64,000 nt of DNA from an uncultured Verrucomicrobia subdivision 3 bacterium (lineage in GTDB: Bacteria; Verrucomicrobiota; Verrucomicrobiia; Limisphaerales; UBA11358): the NCBI GenBank assembly GCA_903850425.1, contig CAINLR010000012.1, positions 1 through 64,000 on the forward strand, given 5' to 3'. Both the position numbers and the translations under genes were made by a program. A model generated the notes under the pieces. The model made no database searches. It was not told where the DNA came from and was given only the letters and a program-made list of their open reading frames with translations. This document shows positions 15,667 through 23,541 of the stretch, piece by piece (the first letter of the stretch is position 1; each line of letters opens with the position of its first letter).

Positions 15667-17238
15667 ATGATTTTTACCAAACCATTTGTTTGCGCCGCCC
15701 CCGGCCTGCTTGCCGCAGCATTGATCTTGTTAAACCCAACACCGCTGCGGGCGGGGGCGGTTACGGTTATCCTCACCAAAGTGGACGACGGCGACCTCAA
15801 GCACGGTCCGCTTGATGGTCATCAGGATGACAACTTTACCCTGCTGCGACGGGGTTCCATCCCTTTGCTGGCGGCGGATCCAGGGCGTCCGGTGAAAATC
15901 GCGGTGGACCGAACCAGGACCTTCCAAACCATGTTCGGACATGGGGCGGCGATGACGGACTCATCCGCCTGGGTGCTGATGAATCTGAAGGAGAAGAATC
16001 CGCAGTTATTCGGATATGCGATGCAGAAACTATTTTCGCCGACCGAAGGTGCCGGCTTGAGTTTTCTGCGGCTGCCGATGGGCGCCTCCGACTATACGGC
16101 CAGCGCCACTTACTATACTTACTGCGATGAACGCTCGCCGGACCTGAGCCGTTTTTCGATCGCCCATGATCGGGAGCATATCATTCCAGCGCTCAAAGCG
16201 GCGCTGCGGTTGAACCCGGAAATTCGGATTCTCGGCTCGCCGTGGAGCGCCCCGGCTTGGATGAAGACCAATGGCAAGCTCGTGGGTATCTCGGCGGCGG
16301 AAAAAACCGCCGGGGCCACCTGCAAACTCCGGTCGGACTGTTTCGAGGCGTATGCCGAATATTTCGTAAAATTCATCGAGCAATATCGGGCGGAAGGCAT
16401 CGAAATCTGGGGCGTTACGTTGCAGAACGAGCCGCAATTTGATCTCGCCACCTACCCCTGCATGAGAATGGACGAGGATGACCAGATCCGACTCGTCAGC
16501 CTGCTGGGTCCCAAACTGGCGGCCAAGGGACTCAAAACAAAAATCTTCATCCACGATCATAACTGGGGATTGCATCCGGGCGACCGGCAAGTGATTGGCG
16601 GTGATACCAAACTGGCCCCATTGGAGAGCGTGACTAAAATCCTCTCGGATCCCGCGGCTGGCAAATTTATCGCCGGCACTGCCTGGCACTGCTACTACGG
16701 CAACACCGAAATCATGAGCCAAGTTTACAACGCCGTTCATCAGCGGTTCCCCGACCAGGAGATCCTTTGCACCGAACATGGTGGCTGGGGCAGAAACCGG
16801 GGCGGCTGGTGGGGCGATGTCGAATGGGGTATGAGCCATAGCTGGATGGGTGGTCCTCAGAACTGGTGCCAGGCGAGTGTGGAGTGGAATCTCGCACTCG
16901 ACAGCAAATTTGGGCCGACTCCGCGTCCCGATTCCGCCGCCGCAGGATTGCTGGTGGTGCAGACGGACAACTATCAGGAAGTGAAGTTTGAGCGCGAGTT
17001 CTACGGGCTGGCGCAATTGTCCCGCGCGGCCCGGCCCGGCTCAAAACGCATCGCAGCTTCCATCACCAGTTCCGACCCCGGCGGCATGGATGTTATCGCC
17101 TTCGCCCTGCCTAACGGTCAGACCTCGCTGGTCGTTTTTAACAAGAAGAAGATGGAACAGTCATTTCAAGTCGCGGCGGACGGACAATTCTTCGCTTACC
17201 TCGCACCCGGACACAGCCTGGTCACGTTCATTTGGTAA
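15667..17238 (+). CDS. Secreted GH30-family glycoside hydrolase (glucosylceramidase-like)
   Basis: 523 residues from the ATG at 15667, which begins a good signal peptide (MIFTKPFVCAAPGLLAAAL, cut near ATPLRAG-type residues). A longer frame from 15553 overlaps the ABC gene stop but would bury the signal. GH30 landmarks run in order: FGHGAAMTDSSAW, LRLPMGASDY, GSPWSAPAWMKTNG, GVTLQNEPQ (acid/base E255) and LCTEHGGWG (nucleophile E370). A C-terminal beta domain holds DVIAFALPNGQTSLVVFN. GH30 enzymes are retaining beta-glycosidases acting on glucosylceramide, beta-1,6-glucan or related beta-glycans; the exact substrate cannot be told. It likely works in the periplasm or outside the cell. Confidence 0.9.
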   Translation: MIFTKPFVCAAPGLLAAALILLNPTPLRAGAVTVILTKVDDGDLKHGPLDGHQDDNFTLLRRGSIPLLAADPGRPVKIAVDRTRTFQTMFGHGAAMTDSSAWVLMNLKEKNPQLFGYAMQKLFSPTEGAGLSFLRLPMGASDYTASATYYTYCDERSPDLSRFSIAHDREHIIPALKAALRLNPEIRILGSPWSAPAWMKTNGKLVGISAAEKTAGATCKLRSDCFEAYAEYFVKFIEQYRAEGIEIWGVTLQNEPQFDLATYPCMRMDEDDQIRLVSLLGPKLAAKGLKTKIFIHDHNWGLHPGDRQVIGGDTKLAPLESVTKILSDPAAGKFIAGTAWHCYYGNTEIMSQVYNAVHQRFPDQEILCTEHGGWGRNRGGWWGDVEWGMSHSWMGGPQNWCQASVEWNLALDSKFGPTPRPDSAAAGLLVVQTDNYQEVKFEREFYGLAQLSRAARPGSKRIAASITSSDPGGMDVIAFALPNGQTSLVVFNKKKMEQSFQVAADGQFFAYLAPGHSLVTFIW

Positions 17239-17272
17239 ACCGCCAATGCGCTCGCGACCCCGCGAGGCTTGC

Positions 17273-18316
17273 CTAAACGCTTGCGCTACGGTTTTCGGAA
17301 TCAAGCTGCTGAATCGCCCACCGCGCGTGTTCCGCAATCAATGGCTCCTGATCACGCGTGGCTTTTTCCAGGAACGGCAGCGCCGTTTCGTCGCCCGCAT
17401 TTCCCAGCGCCACGCAGACGTTCCGCAGCAGGCCGCGTCGCTTTGTCCGCAGCATCGGCGTGCCCGCGAAACGTGACTTGAAGCCGGCGTCATCGAGCTG
17501 CAGCAGTTGAATCAAGTCCGGCGCGGCCAAATCTTCGCGCGCGTGCGAGTTCATCAAATTTCCTGCGCGGGCAAATTTATTCCACGGACACGCCGCGAGA
17601 CAATCGTCGCAGCCATAGATGCGCTGGCCGATGGCTGGGCGCAGCTCGACGGGAATGGAACCTTTCAATTCAATCGTGAGATAGGAAATGCACTTTCGCG
17701 CGTCGAGCTGGAACGGCGCGGTGATGGCATTGGTCGGGCAGGCGGCGAGGCAGCGCGTGCAACTGCCACAATGATTCTGCTCCAGCGCGTCCGGTTCCAA
17801 CTCCAGCGTCGTCAGGATTTCCGCGAGAAAAATCCAGTTGCCCAATCGGCGGCTGATGAGGTTCGTGTGTTTGCCGACAAAGCCCAGCCCGGCGCGCTGC
17901 GCCAGATCGCGTTCCAAAACCGGCCCGGTGTCCACATACCAGAGCGACCGCGTTGCCGCGCCGCCGAGTTCGTTGACGAATTGCGTCAAGGAGTTCAGCC
18001 GCTCGGCGAGGACATCATGGTAATCTTTGAATTGGGCGTAGCGCGCGACGATGCCGGCGAGGGGATTTGAAAGGTGAGATTTCTGATTTGAAACTTCATA
18101 ACTCACCGCGAGCGCGATGACGGTTTTTGCGCCCGGCAGGACGAACTGCGGCTCGCTGCGTTGCTTGGCGTTGCGTTCCAGCCACGCCATTTCGCCGTGT
18201 TGCTTTTTCGCGAGCCAGGCTTGGAATTTTTCCGCGCTTGCGGGCGGCGCTGCCGTGGTGACGCGGCAGTCGTCGAAGCCGAGTTCCTGGGCGCGCTGAC
18301 GAAGGGCGGCCTTCAT
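17273..18316 (-). CDS. queG: Epoxyqueuosine reductase
   Basis: 347 residues. QueG performs the last step of queuosine synthesis, reducing epoxyqueuosine in tRNA with cobalamin and two [4Fe-4S] clusters. Seen here are the catalytic region YVDTGPVLERDLAQRAGLG, the first cluster motif CGSCTRCLAACPT, the second GCDDCLAACPWN, and the C-terminal HEAT-like helices (LRNVCVALGN, LIAEHARWAIQQL). Residues in the segment YEVSNQKSHLSNPL are encoded by a 42-base heptamer array (18064-18105) and replace the usual short variable loop before the ARYA..KDYHDVL motif. The ATG overlaps the aroK stop by four bases, so the two genes form an operon. Confidence 0.95.
   Translation of the reverse strand: MKAALRQRAQELGFDDCRVTTAAPPASAEKFQAWLAKKQHGEMAWLERNAKQRSEPQFVLPGAKTVIALAVSYEVSNQKSHLSNPLAGIVARYAQFKDYHDVLAERLNSLTQFVNELGGAATRSLWYVDTGPVLERDLAQRAGLGFVGKHTNLISRRLGNWIFLAEILTTLELEPDALEQNHCGSCTRCLAACPTNAITAPFQLDARKCISYLTIELKGSIPVELRPAIGQRIYGCDDCLAACPWNKFARAGNLMNSHAREDLAAPDLIQLLQLDDAGFKSRFAGTPMLRTKRRGLLRNVCVALGNAGDETALPFLEKATRDQEPLIAEHARWAIQQLDSENRSASV
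18064..18105. repeat. Six degenerate heptamers inside queG (period 7, 42 bp)
   Basis: Units on the plus strand: GATTTGA, AAGGTGA, GATTTCT, GATTTGA, AACTTCA, TAACTCA. The length of 42 bases equals 14 codons, so the reading frame of queG is kept. Confidence 0.6.
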
Positions 18317-18852
18317 CGTTGGGGACGCGTCGCCAGCTTGTATTGCAAGCCCACTTGCTGTGCAACTTCGCGGGCGGCGCGCAAATCGGTGTTTACTAGC
18401 ACGTCGGCCTGCCGGTAAAACGGCGCGCGCAGGGCGAGCAATTCGCGGATTTTCCTTTGCGGATCGGGATCGTGGAGCAGGGGTCGGTGCGATTGGTTGC
18501 GGACGCGTTCCCAGATTTTTTCCGGTGAGGCCCAGAGGCAGACGACCAGCGCGTAAGTTTTGAGTTGGGCCAGATTTTCTGCATTCGTCGGCAGCCCCCC
18601 GCCGGTGGCGATGACGGCGCTGGTCTGGGTGGCGAGTTCACCGACCAACTGGTGTTCCAACGCGCGAAACGCCGGCTCGCCGTCCTTGGCAAAAATTTCG
18701 GCAATCGAGCGGCCCGTGCGGGTCTGGATGATTTCGTCCGTGTCGAGAAAGTGGAAATGCAACTGCTCGGCCACGAGCCGCCCGATGGACGTCTTGCCCG
18801 TGCCCATGAAACCCACGAGGGCGAGGTTGCCGAGTTGGCGGTGGTTTTGCAT
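18313..18852 (-). CDS. aroK: Shikimate kinase
   Basis: 179 residues from the ATG at 18852 (MQNHRQLGN); a longer frame starts at 18888. AroK phosphorylates shikimate in the chorismate pathway in the cytosol. The P-loop is GFMGTGKTS, the shikimate-binding Asp is in FLDTDEII, and the adenine/shikimate contacts are in FRALEHQLVGEL and ATGGGLPT. The lid Arg is in NQSHRPLL, and the terminal helix starts near APFYRQAD. Length fits the family. It precedes queG with overlapping start and stop codons, an unusual partner but clearly one transcript. It is divergent from maf, sharing an 87-base promoter region (18853-18939). Confidence 0.95.
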   Translation of the reverse strand: MQNHRQLGNLALVGFMGTGKTSIGRLVAEQLHFHFLDTDEIIQTRTGRSIAEIFAKDGEPAFRALEHQLVGELATQTSAVIATGGGLPTNAENLAQLKTYALVVCLWASPEKIWERVRNQSHRPLLHDPDPQRKIRELLALRAPFYRQADVLVNTDLRAAREVAQQVGLQYKLATRPQR

Positions 18853-18939
18853 GGCGCATGGATTAGCGGAAAACGGCAGCCGACGCACGCTTCAATTTCC
18901 ATCCCTCGACAGTTTCCCGGATTCAGGTAGAATGGCCTC

Positions 18940-19515
18940 GTGAAACGGCCTCCGCTCATCCTTGCCTCCGCCTCGCCGCGCCGCGCGGAACTGCTCAAAC
19001 TGTTGTCGGTTGAGTTTACGGTCCTGCCCAGTGCGGCGGAAGAAGTGGCTCCCGAACATCTCTCCCCACTCGAAGTTTGCCAGTTGAATGCCCATCGCAA
19101 AGCACGCGCCGTGGCCAAGAAAATCCCGGACGCGCTCGTGCTGGGTTCCGACACGCTGGTATTTCTCGATAATGAAATCCTCGGCAAGCCGCGCGACCTC
19201 GCGGACGCGCGCCGGATGCTGGCGCGCTTGCAGAACCGCACGCATCAGGTCGTCACTGGCGTCAGCCTGATTCATCTGCGCGCACATCGCGAGCGGATCT
19301 TCGCCGTGAGCACCGATGTCTTGTTTCACCCGCTGGACGACCAGCAGATTCGCGCCTACCTCGCCAAAATCAATCCCCTCGACAAGGCTGGCGCTTATGC
19401 CTTGCAGGAGTTTGGCGAGCTGATTATTTCGGAAATCTCCGGTTCCTACAGCAACGTCGTCGGGTTGCCTGTGGAGCGGTTGCGTTCCGAGTTGGCAACA
19501 TGGGAAATGAGCTGA
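18940..19515 (+). CDS. maf: Maf-family nucleotide pyrophosphatase
   Basis: 191 residues with a GTG start at 18940. Maf proteins hydrolyse non-canonical or modified nucleoside triphosphates (dTTP/UTP or m7GTP class) to prevent incorporation. The N-terminal substrate motif ILASASPRRAELLKLL, the catalytic SDTLVFLDNEILGKP, and the QVVTGVSL and GAYALQEFG motifs are all present. The protein ends in NVVGLPVERL, as usual. The GAYALQ..G signature fits the dTTP/UTPase class, but that assignment is tentative. It begins a plus-strand run with yhbY, 68 bases downstream. Confidence 0.93.
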   Translation: MKRPPLILASASPRRAELLKLLSVEFTVLPSAAEEVAPEHLSPLEVCQLNAHRKARAVAKKIPDALVLGSDTLVFLDNEILGKPRDLADARRMLARLQNRTHQVVTGVSLIHLRAHRERIFAVSTDVLFHPLDDQQIRAYLAKINPLDKAGAYALQEFGELIISEISGSYSNVVGLPVERLRSELATWEMS

Positions 19516-19583
19516 ACGAAGCCCCGGCATCCGCCTCGATTGCATCTGGTGCTTTGGCAAAAACCAGCTAAACTACGCATCCG

Positions 19584-19880
19584 ATGCTCGAACCATTGAA
19601 TAATTCTCAAATCCGCAAATTCAAGGCGGCCGCCCAGCTTTTGGAACCCATGCTCAAAGTCGGCAAAGCCGGGTTGAGCGAGGGCTTCATCCGCTCGGTG
19701 GATGTGGCCTTGGGACAGCATGAACTCGTCAAGATCAAGTTCGCGGAATTTAAGGAACAGAAGAAGGAACTCGCGCCACAATTGGCGGAAAAAACCGCGA
19801 GCCACCTCGTCATGCGGGTGGGCAATGTGATCGTCCTGCACCGCCCGCGTCCGGCCACAACCCCAGTCTCGGGCGAGTGA
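19584..19880 (+). CDS. yhbY: CRM-domain RNA-binding protein (YhbY family)
   Basis: 98 residues, a single CRM domain. YhbY associates with pre-50S ribosomal particles. Typical segments are LNNSQIRKFKAAAQLLEPMLKVG, where the GxxG loop reads VGKAGLSE, then SVDVALGQHELVKIKF and the C-terminal strand VMRVGNVIVLHRP. Length and motif order match the family. It lies between maf and a decayed toxin-antitoxin locus, on the same strand as maf. Confidence 0.92.
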   Translation: MLEPLNNSQIRKFKAAAQLLEPMLKVGKAGLSEGFIRSVDVALGQHELVKIKFAEFKEQKKELAPQLAEKTASHLVMRVGNVIVLHRPRPATTPVSGE

Positions 19881-19940
19881 CTTTACAGAAGGCGGTTGGC
19901 ACCTGTCGCAGCCGGTGGCTGGGATAATTTCCTTCTTTGG

Positions 19941-19980
19941 ATTCGCAAAAGCGTCAGCGCGTCGGCTGCGGCATGAGCGG
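19941..19980 (+). repeat. 40-bp direct repeat, left copy (truncated mnmA start)
   Basis: Matches 20424-20463 at 39 of 40 bases. The right copy is the first codons of mnmA; here the match stops after the codons for GMSG and no mnmA follows. Together the two copies bracket the hicBA remnant. Confidence 0.85.
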
Positions 19981-20114
19981 AGAAAAAAGCAGAGCCGTTT
20001 GCGAATTTCATCCGGGGTCAGCCCAGCGCTTTTGGCAATCGAACCCATGGTGATGGCGTTGATGGAAAACGCGCACAGCGTCGCGTTGATTGATGCCCGG
20101 AAGTTTCGGCCCAA
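19981..20114 (-). pseudogene. hicA-like toxin remnant
   Basis: On the minus strand, directly after the hicB-like frame, PKLPGINQRDAVRVF matches the N-terminus of HicA mRNA interferases. Some 20 codons on, in a different frame, SIAKSAGLTPDEIRKRL matches a HicA C-terminus. The catalytic middle part (the R-x-G-S-H motif) is missing and the frame changes between the two, so the toxin is dead. It runs into the left copy of the 40-bp direct repeat. Confidence 0.6.
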
Positions 20115-20403
20115 TTAAACGGTGACAAGCTTGCGGGTGAAGCGCGCCTTCAGCTTCAGCTTCGCGTTGCGCAGCTTCTTCGGCAACTTCGAGCCAGAGC
20201 TGGATGGCTCCGCGGATGTTGGCCAGCGCTTCATCATGCGTCGCGTCCTGACTGTGGCAGCCGGGCAATGCGGGGCACGAAACGGCGAAACCTTCATCGG
20301 ATTCAACCATGACAACCGTGTATTGCGTGGCGAAAAAATACGTTGGTTGAAGCGGTAAACCAAGTTTGCGCTGCTCAAACCATTTTACACGCTGCCGACG
20401 CAT
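20115..20403 (-). pseudogene. hicB-like antitoxin, probably frameshifted
   Basis: From the ATG at 20403 the frame encodes a HicB-type partial RNase-H fold: YTVVMVESDEGFAVSCPALP followed by GCHSQDATHDEALANI, where the CPALPGCHSQG-like motif is diagnostic. After EAEAEGA the expected ending (RFTRKLVTV then stop at 20115) is found one base out of frame. The open frame instead reads on into the toxin remnant as far as 20008. One inserted base would explain this. HicB normally neutralises HicA; with hicA broken, selection on hicB is gone. A sequencing error in this single base cannot be excluded. Confidence 0.65.
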
Positions 20404-20419
20404 TGTATAATGTTCGTCT

Positions 20420-21571
20420 GTGAATTCGCAAAAGCGTCAGCGCGTCGTCTGCGGCATGAGCGGCGGAGTTGATTCCTCCGCCACGGCGGCGCTTTTGCTG
20501 GCGCAGGGCTACGACGTCATTGGCATCACGCTCAAGCTCTGGCCGCAAGATTGCGTGAACCGCGCTGAAGACAAGTGCTGTGGTCCGCAAGCGGTCACCG
20601 ACGCGCGTGCGGTGTGCGACAAGCTCGGCGTGCCTTATTATCTGATTGATGAATCGGCGGATTTTCAAAAGCACGTCATCCAATATTTTGCGGACGAATA
20701 CAAGGCCGGCCGCACGCCGAATCCGTGCGTGATGTGCAATCAGAATTTGAAGTTCGGCCGGCTCCTTGACCGCGCGGATCAACTGGGAGCGCAATTTATC
20801 GCCACCGGCCATTTTGCGCGGGTAGAACGCGCGATCGGAGCGCCGAGCACCGTCTCGGCCAGTTTCGAAGAGCCGCCGCAACGAGCCGAGAAAGTGCTCG
20901 GCGTTCCGGGTCGTTACCTGCTCAAGCGCGGACGCGACTTGCGCAAGGATCAAAGTTATTTCCTCTTCTCGCTTCGCCAGGATCAACTCGCGCGCATCCT
21001 TTTTCCGCTCGGTGAGAAAACCAAGAGCGACACGCGCGAAGTGGCGCGGCAGTGCCAGCTCAAGACCGCCGACAAGGAGGAGAGCATGGAGATTTGTTTC
21101 GTGCCGGACAACAATTACGGCGGTTTTCTCCAGTCGGCGAACCTGGTGCAGAAGCATCGCGGCGAGATTGTGGATTTGCACGGCGACGTCCTTGGTCACC
21201 ACGACGGGATTGAATTTTACACCATTGGCCAGCGCAAGGGGCTCGGCCTCACCACGTCCAAGCCGGTTTATGTGATTGCACTCGACGTGGAAAACAATCG
21301 CGTCATCGTTGGGGATGACGCCGCGCTCGACCGCGACGAGTTCATTGCCGACCGCTGCAACTGGCATCCGTTCGAGCAATTATCCGCGCCAATTGAGGTC
21401 ACGGCGAAGATTCGTTACAACCATCCCGGCACCCCGGCGACGGTGACCCCGCTGGAAAACGGGCAGGTAAAAGTAAAACTCCATGTGCCGCAACGGGCCA
21501 TCACGCCCGGCCAGGCTGCGGTATTTTACCAGGATGATCTGGTCGTGGGCGGCGGCTGGATCATGCGGTAG
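20420..21571 (+). CDS. mnmA: tRNA-specific 2-thiouridylase
   Basis: 383 residues with GTG start at 20420. MnmA activates U34 of tRNA-Lys/Glu/Gln with ATP and transfers sulfur. The PP-loop is GMSGGVDSS (12-20). The catalytic cysteine pair is C103 (in NPCVMCN) and C226 (in MEICFVPD). Other family motifs are IATGHFARV, KDQSYFLFSL, GLGLTTSKPVYV and a C-terminal beta barrel. Between GHFARVE and GRYLLKRG there is an insert of roughly 22-24 residues, encoded by a palindromic element (20837-20907), that E. coli MnmA lacks. The first 40 bases of the gene are duplicated at 19941-19980. Confidence 0.96.
   Translation: MNSQKRQRVVCGMSGGVDSSATAALLLAQGYDVIGITLKLWPQDCVNRAEDKCCGPQAVTDARAVCDKLGVPYYLIDESADFQKHVIQYFADEYKAGRTPNPCVMCNQNLKFGRLLDRADQLGAQFIATGHFARVERAIGAPSTVSASFEEPPQRAEKVLGVPGRYLLKRGRDLRKDQSYFLFSLRQDQLARILFPLGEKTKSDTREVARQCQLKTADKEESMEICFVPDNNYGGFLQSANLVQKHRGEIVDLHGDVLGHHDGIEFYTIGQRKGLGLTTSKPVYVIALDVENNRVIVGDDAALDRDEFIADRCNWHPFEQLSAPIEVTAKIRYNHPGTPATVTPLENGQVKVKLHVPQRAITPGQAAVFYQDDLVVGGGWIMR
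20424..20463 (+). repeat. 40-bp direct repeat, right copy (mnmA codons 2-15)
   Basis: The functional copy of the repeat described at 19941-19980. One mismatch (T here, G there at repeat position 25). Distance between copies is 483 bases. Confidence 0.85.
20837..20907. repeat. Palindromic element inside mnmA (23-bp arms, in frame)
   Basis: Arms at 20837-20859 and 20885-20907 are reverse complements at 20 of 23 positions, with a 25-base spacer. The outer ends GGAGCGCCG / CGGCGTTCC resemble the element at 30951-31018. It adds about 24 codons to MnmA without breaking the frame. Confidence 0.7.
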
Positions 21572-21767
21572 CCCTTGCATCCGCTGACCGCCGACCCGCC
21601 CTCTCTGACGCTGTGTAAAATTAAATAATGGCGGGACACCCAAAGCCTCGCCTTCCCCAATAAGGCTGCCCGCCCCAACCCCGCCCCTGTCCCGCCAAAA
21701 TTTAATTAGTGGGACACCCTGAATCCATCGTCTCACTACATACAATACGGATCAAAATCGGAAATCT
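21572..21767. other. Intergenic region with GGGACACCC repeats
   Basis: No gene between mnmA and the 3' end of nnr (convergent). GGCGGGACACCC (21630-21641) and GTGGGACACCC (21709-21719) are direct repeats. GGCGGGAC (21630-21637) is also inverted as GTCCCGCC (21689-21696), and both lie beside AAATTAAAT-like AT-rich tracts. This resembles a REP-type or small mobile repeat. Confidence 0.45.
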
Positions 21768-21801
21768 TTCAAAAAAGATGAAAATAGTTCGAAATATTTT
21801 C
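21768..21801 (-). terminator. Likely terminator of nnr
   Basis: Read on the minus strand, GAAAATA (21801-21795) and TATTTTC (21786-21780) form a hairpin, then ATC and a run of six T. It lies about 90 bases past the nnr stop codon at 21892. Confidence 0.5.
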
Positions 21802-21891
21802 AAAAGCGGGCGGGTGCCGTGGAAGTATCCGCCAGCCAGACTGCCTCCAGAAAAGGAGTTTTAGCCAAAAAACCAAGCAAATGCGTTCGTT

Positions 21892-23304
21892 TTACCGCGC
21901 GTTGCCGAGTTCCACCGCCAGATCTTCCACCGTCCAGTTGGTGCGGGCAGCTTGGAGTTTGTCCGCCGCCGCGCCGTGTTGCCAGACGGCGTAGCGCAGC
22001 GTTTGGCCCACATCCGCCGCCAAAGCCGGTTGCGCGAGCAGGCCGGCGATGAAACCGGACAATAAATCGCCCGCGCCGCCCTGGGCGAGGTGCGGGTTGC
22101 CGGACGGATTCACAAAAATCTCCCCTTCGGCCTGGCCAATCAAGGTTTGATGGCCTTTCAAGACCACCCAACAGTTGCCAAATTTCTTCGAGATCTCGCG
22201 CAGTGCCTTCACGCGGTCGGCCTGAATTTTTTGCGTGGAGGAATTGAGCAGCCGCGCCGCTTCGCCCGGATGCGGGGTGATGACGCGGACGAGGATCTTG
22301 TGAAAGGTGCCCGCTTCCAAATAATCCAGCGCGGTGGCGTCCACGATCATCGGGCAATCCGTGCCACGCCACCAATGGCGCACCGTGAGCCGCAATTCAT
22401 CCGGCAGCCCCGGAGCGGCGAGGCCCGGCCCGACCAGCAACGCGCTGGCGGTGACGGCCATCTTCGTTCCCGGCGGCCGGAGATTCACCATCACGGCAGC
22501 CAGTTGCGCGGCAATGGGCGCATAAACTTCGGTCTGCGTCAGCACCGTTACCAGTCCGGCTTGGGCGCGCTGGGCACCCCGCGCCGCCAGCACGGCGGCC
22601 CCGTGAAAACCCAGGCTGCCCGCGATGATTAGCGCATGGCCGAACGTGCCTTTGTGTCCGGCTGGCGGGCGGACGGGTGGAAAATGTGCGAAATCGTCCG
22701 GCTGCATCCAGTTCAATTCCGACTTGAACGGGCAGGGGACCAAGCCCACGTCATCCGCCACCTCAATGCGGCCGGTGAACGGCCACGCGGCGGGCGCGAG
22801 CAGGCCGGTTTTCGGGGCACCGACGGTGAGGGTGATGGTTGCGGCGATGCACGCGCCAAACGGTTCGCCGGTGTCTGCGTTGAGGCCGGAAGGCAAATCC
22901 ACCGCGAGCACGGGAATTTTCGCCGCGTTGACGGCGGCAATGATGCTCAACCAGTCGGTCGAGAGCGGCCGATTGAGGCCGAGGCCGAATAATCCGTCCA
23001 CGATGAGTGCGGGTTTTTTGGCCAGGGCCATTTCGAGCTGGAGCAAATCGCTGTCGGGCAAAAAAACTTCCAGCACGTCGGCGTCGCGACCCTCGAGGGC
23101 TTTGGCGGCGGCGCGGGCGTCATCACCGTTGTGGCCCTTGCCGACGAGGAACAAAATGCGGTCGCCAGCGCGCGTGAGCTTGCGGGCACGCCTGGCGAGG
23201 CGTTTGCCGACGCGGCGGATGACCTCGGCTGCCGTCTGGCCCGTCGCCCAAGTAGCGGCTTCCCATTCGCGCATCTGACCCAAAGTAATGACCGGAACTG
23301 GCAT
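21892..23304 (-). CDS. nnr: Bifunctional NAD(P)H-hydrate epimerase / ADP-dependent dehydratase
   Basis: 470 residues, a fusion of both NAD(P)H-repair activities. Residues about 1-210 are the YjeF_N epimerase, with GKGHNGDDARAAA (normally GPGNNGGDG), LIVDGLFGLGLNRP and VDLPSGLNADTG. Residues about 215-470 are the ribokinase-like dehydratase, with GHKGTFGHALIIAGS, GPGLA, TPHPGEAARLL, VLKGHQTLI and the catalytic LAQGGAGDLLSGFIAGL. It restores NAD(P)H damaged by hydration. GHNGDD in place of GNNGGDG is a noticeable change at the epimerase phosphate-binding loop. Convergent with mnmA. A likely terminator is at 21768-21801. Confidence 0.94.
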   Translation of the reverse strand: MPVPVITLGQMREWEAATWATGQTAAEVIRRVGKRLARRARKLTRAGDRILFLVGKGHNGDDARAAAKALEGRDADVLEVFLPDSDLLQLEMALAKKPALIVDGLFGLGLNRPLSTDWLSIIAAVNAAKIPVLAVDLPSGLNADTGEPFGACIAATITLTVGAPKTGLLAPAAWPFTGRIEVADDVGLVPCPFKSELNWMQPDDFAHFPPVRPPAGHKGTFGHALIIAGSLGFHGAAVLAARGAQRAQAGLVTVLTQTEVYAPIAAQLAAVMVNLRPPGTKMAVTASALLVGPGLAAPGLPDELRLTVRHWWRGTDCPMIVDATALDYLEAGTFHKILVRVITPHPGEAARLLNSSTQKIQADRVKALREISKKFGNCWVVLKGHQTLIGQAEGEIFVNPSGNPHLAQGGAGDLLSGFIAGLLAQPALAADVGQTLRYAVWQHGAAADKLQAARTNWTVEDLAVELGNAR

Positions 23305-23541
23305 GGCCGCAGGATGGCAAACTTATTGTGGAGGTGAAAGTGGAATGTCGCGCCCGAACGTTTGCACTTGAATGCTTCCCGATGACATTCCATCTGCGGG
23401 AGGAGTCGGCCCACGCGTCAACTGTTGCCGGCTGGTGAACAGCAGCGTGAATCGGTCGCGGTCTCGATGCTTCGAAATTCGGCCTCAGCCTCACTTGGCG
23501 GTAACTGAAAACTCACATTGATTCAGACACGAAGTCAGCGT

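Noticed and set aside
16030-17016. 328-codon minus-strand frame in the GH30 gene
   Set aside because: The sense strand holds all GH30 motifs with a signal peptide; the antisense frame has none.
18396-19241. 281-codon minus-strand frame across aroK and maf
   Set aside because: Out of frame with aroK and antisense to maf; no motifs.
19446-20114. 222-codon minus-strand frame running through maf/yhbY into the hicA region
   Set aside because: It is antisense to yhbY and to the end of maf; only its first part overlaps the hicA-like C-terminus, which is explained as a toxin remnant.
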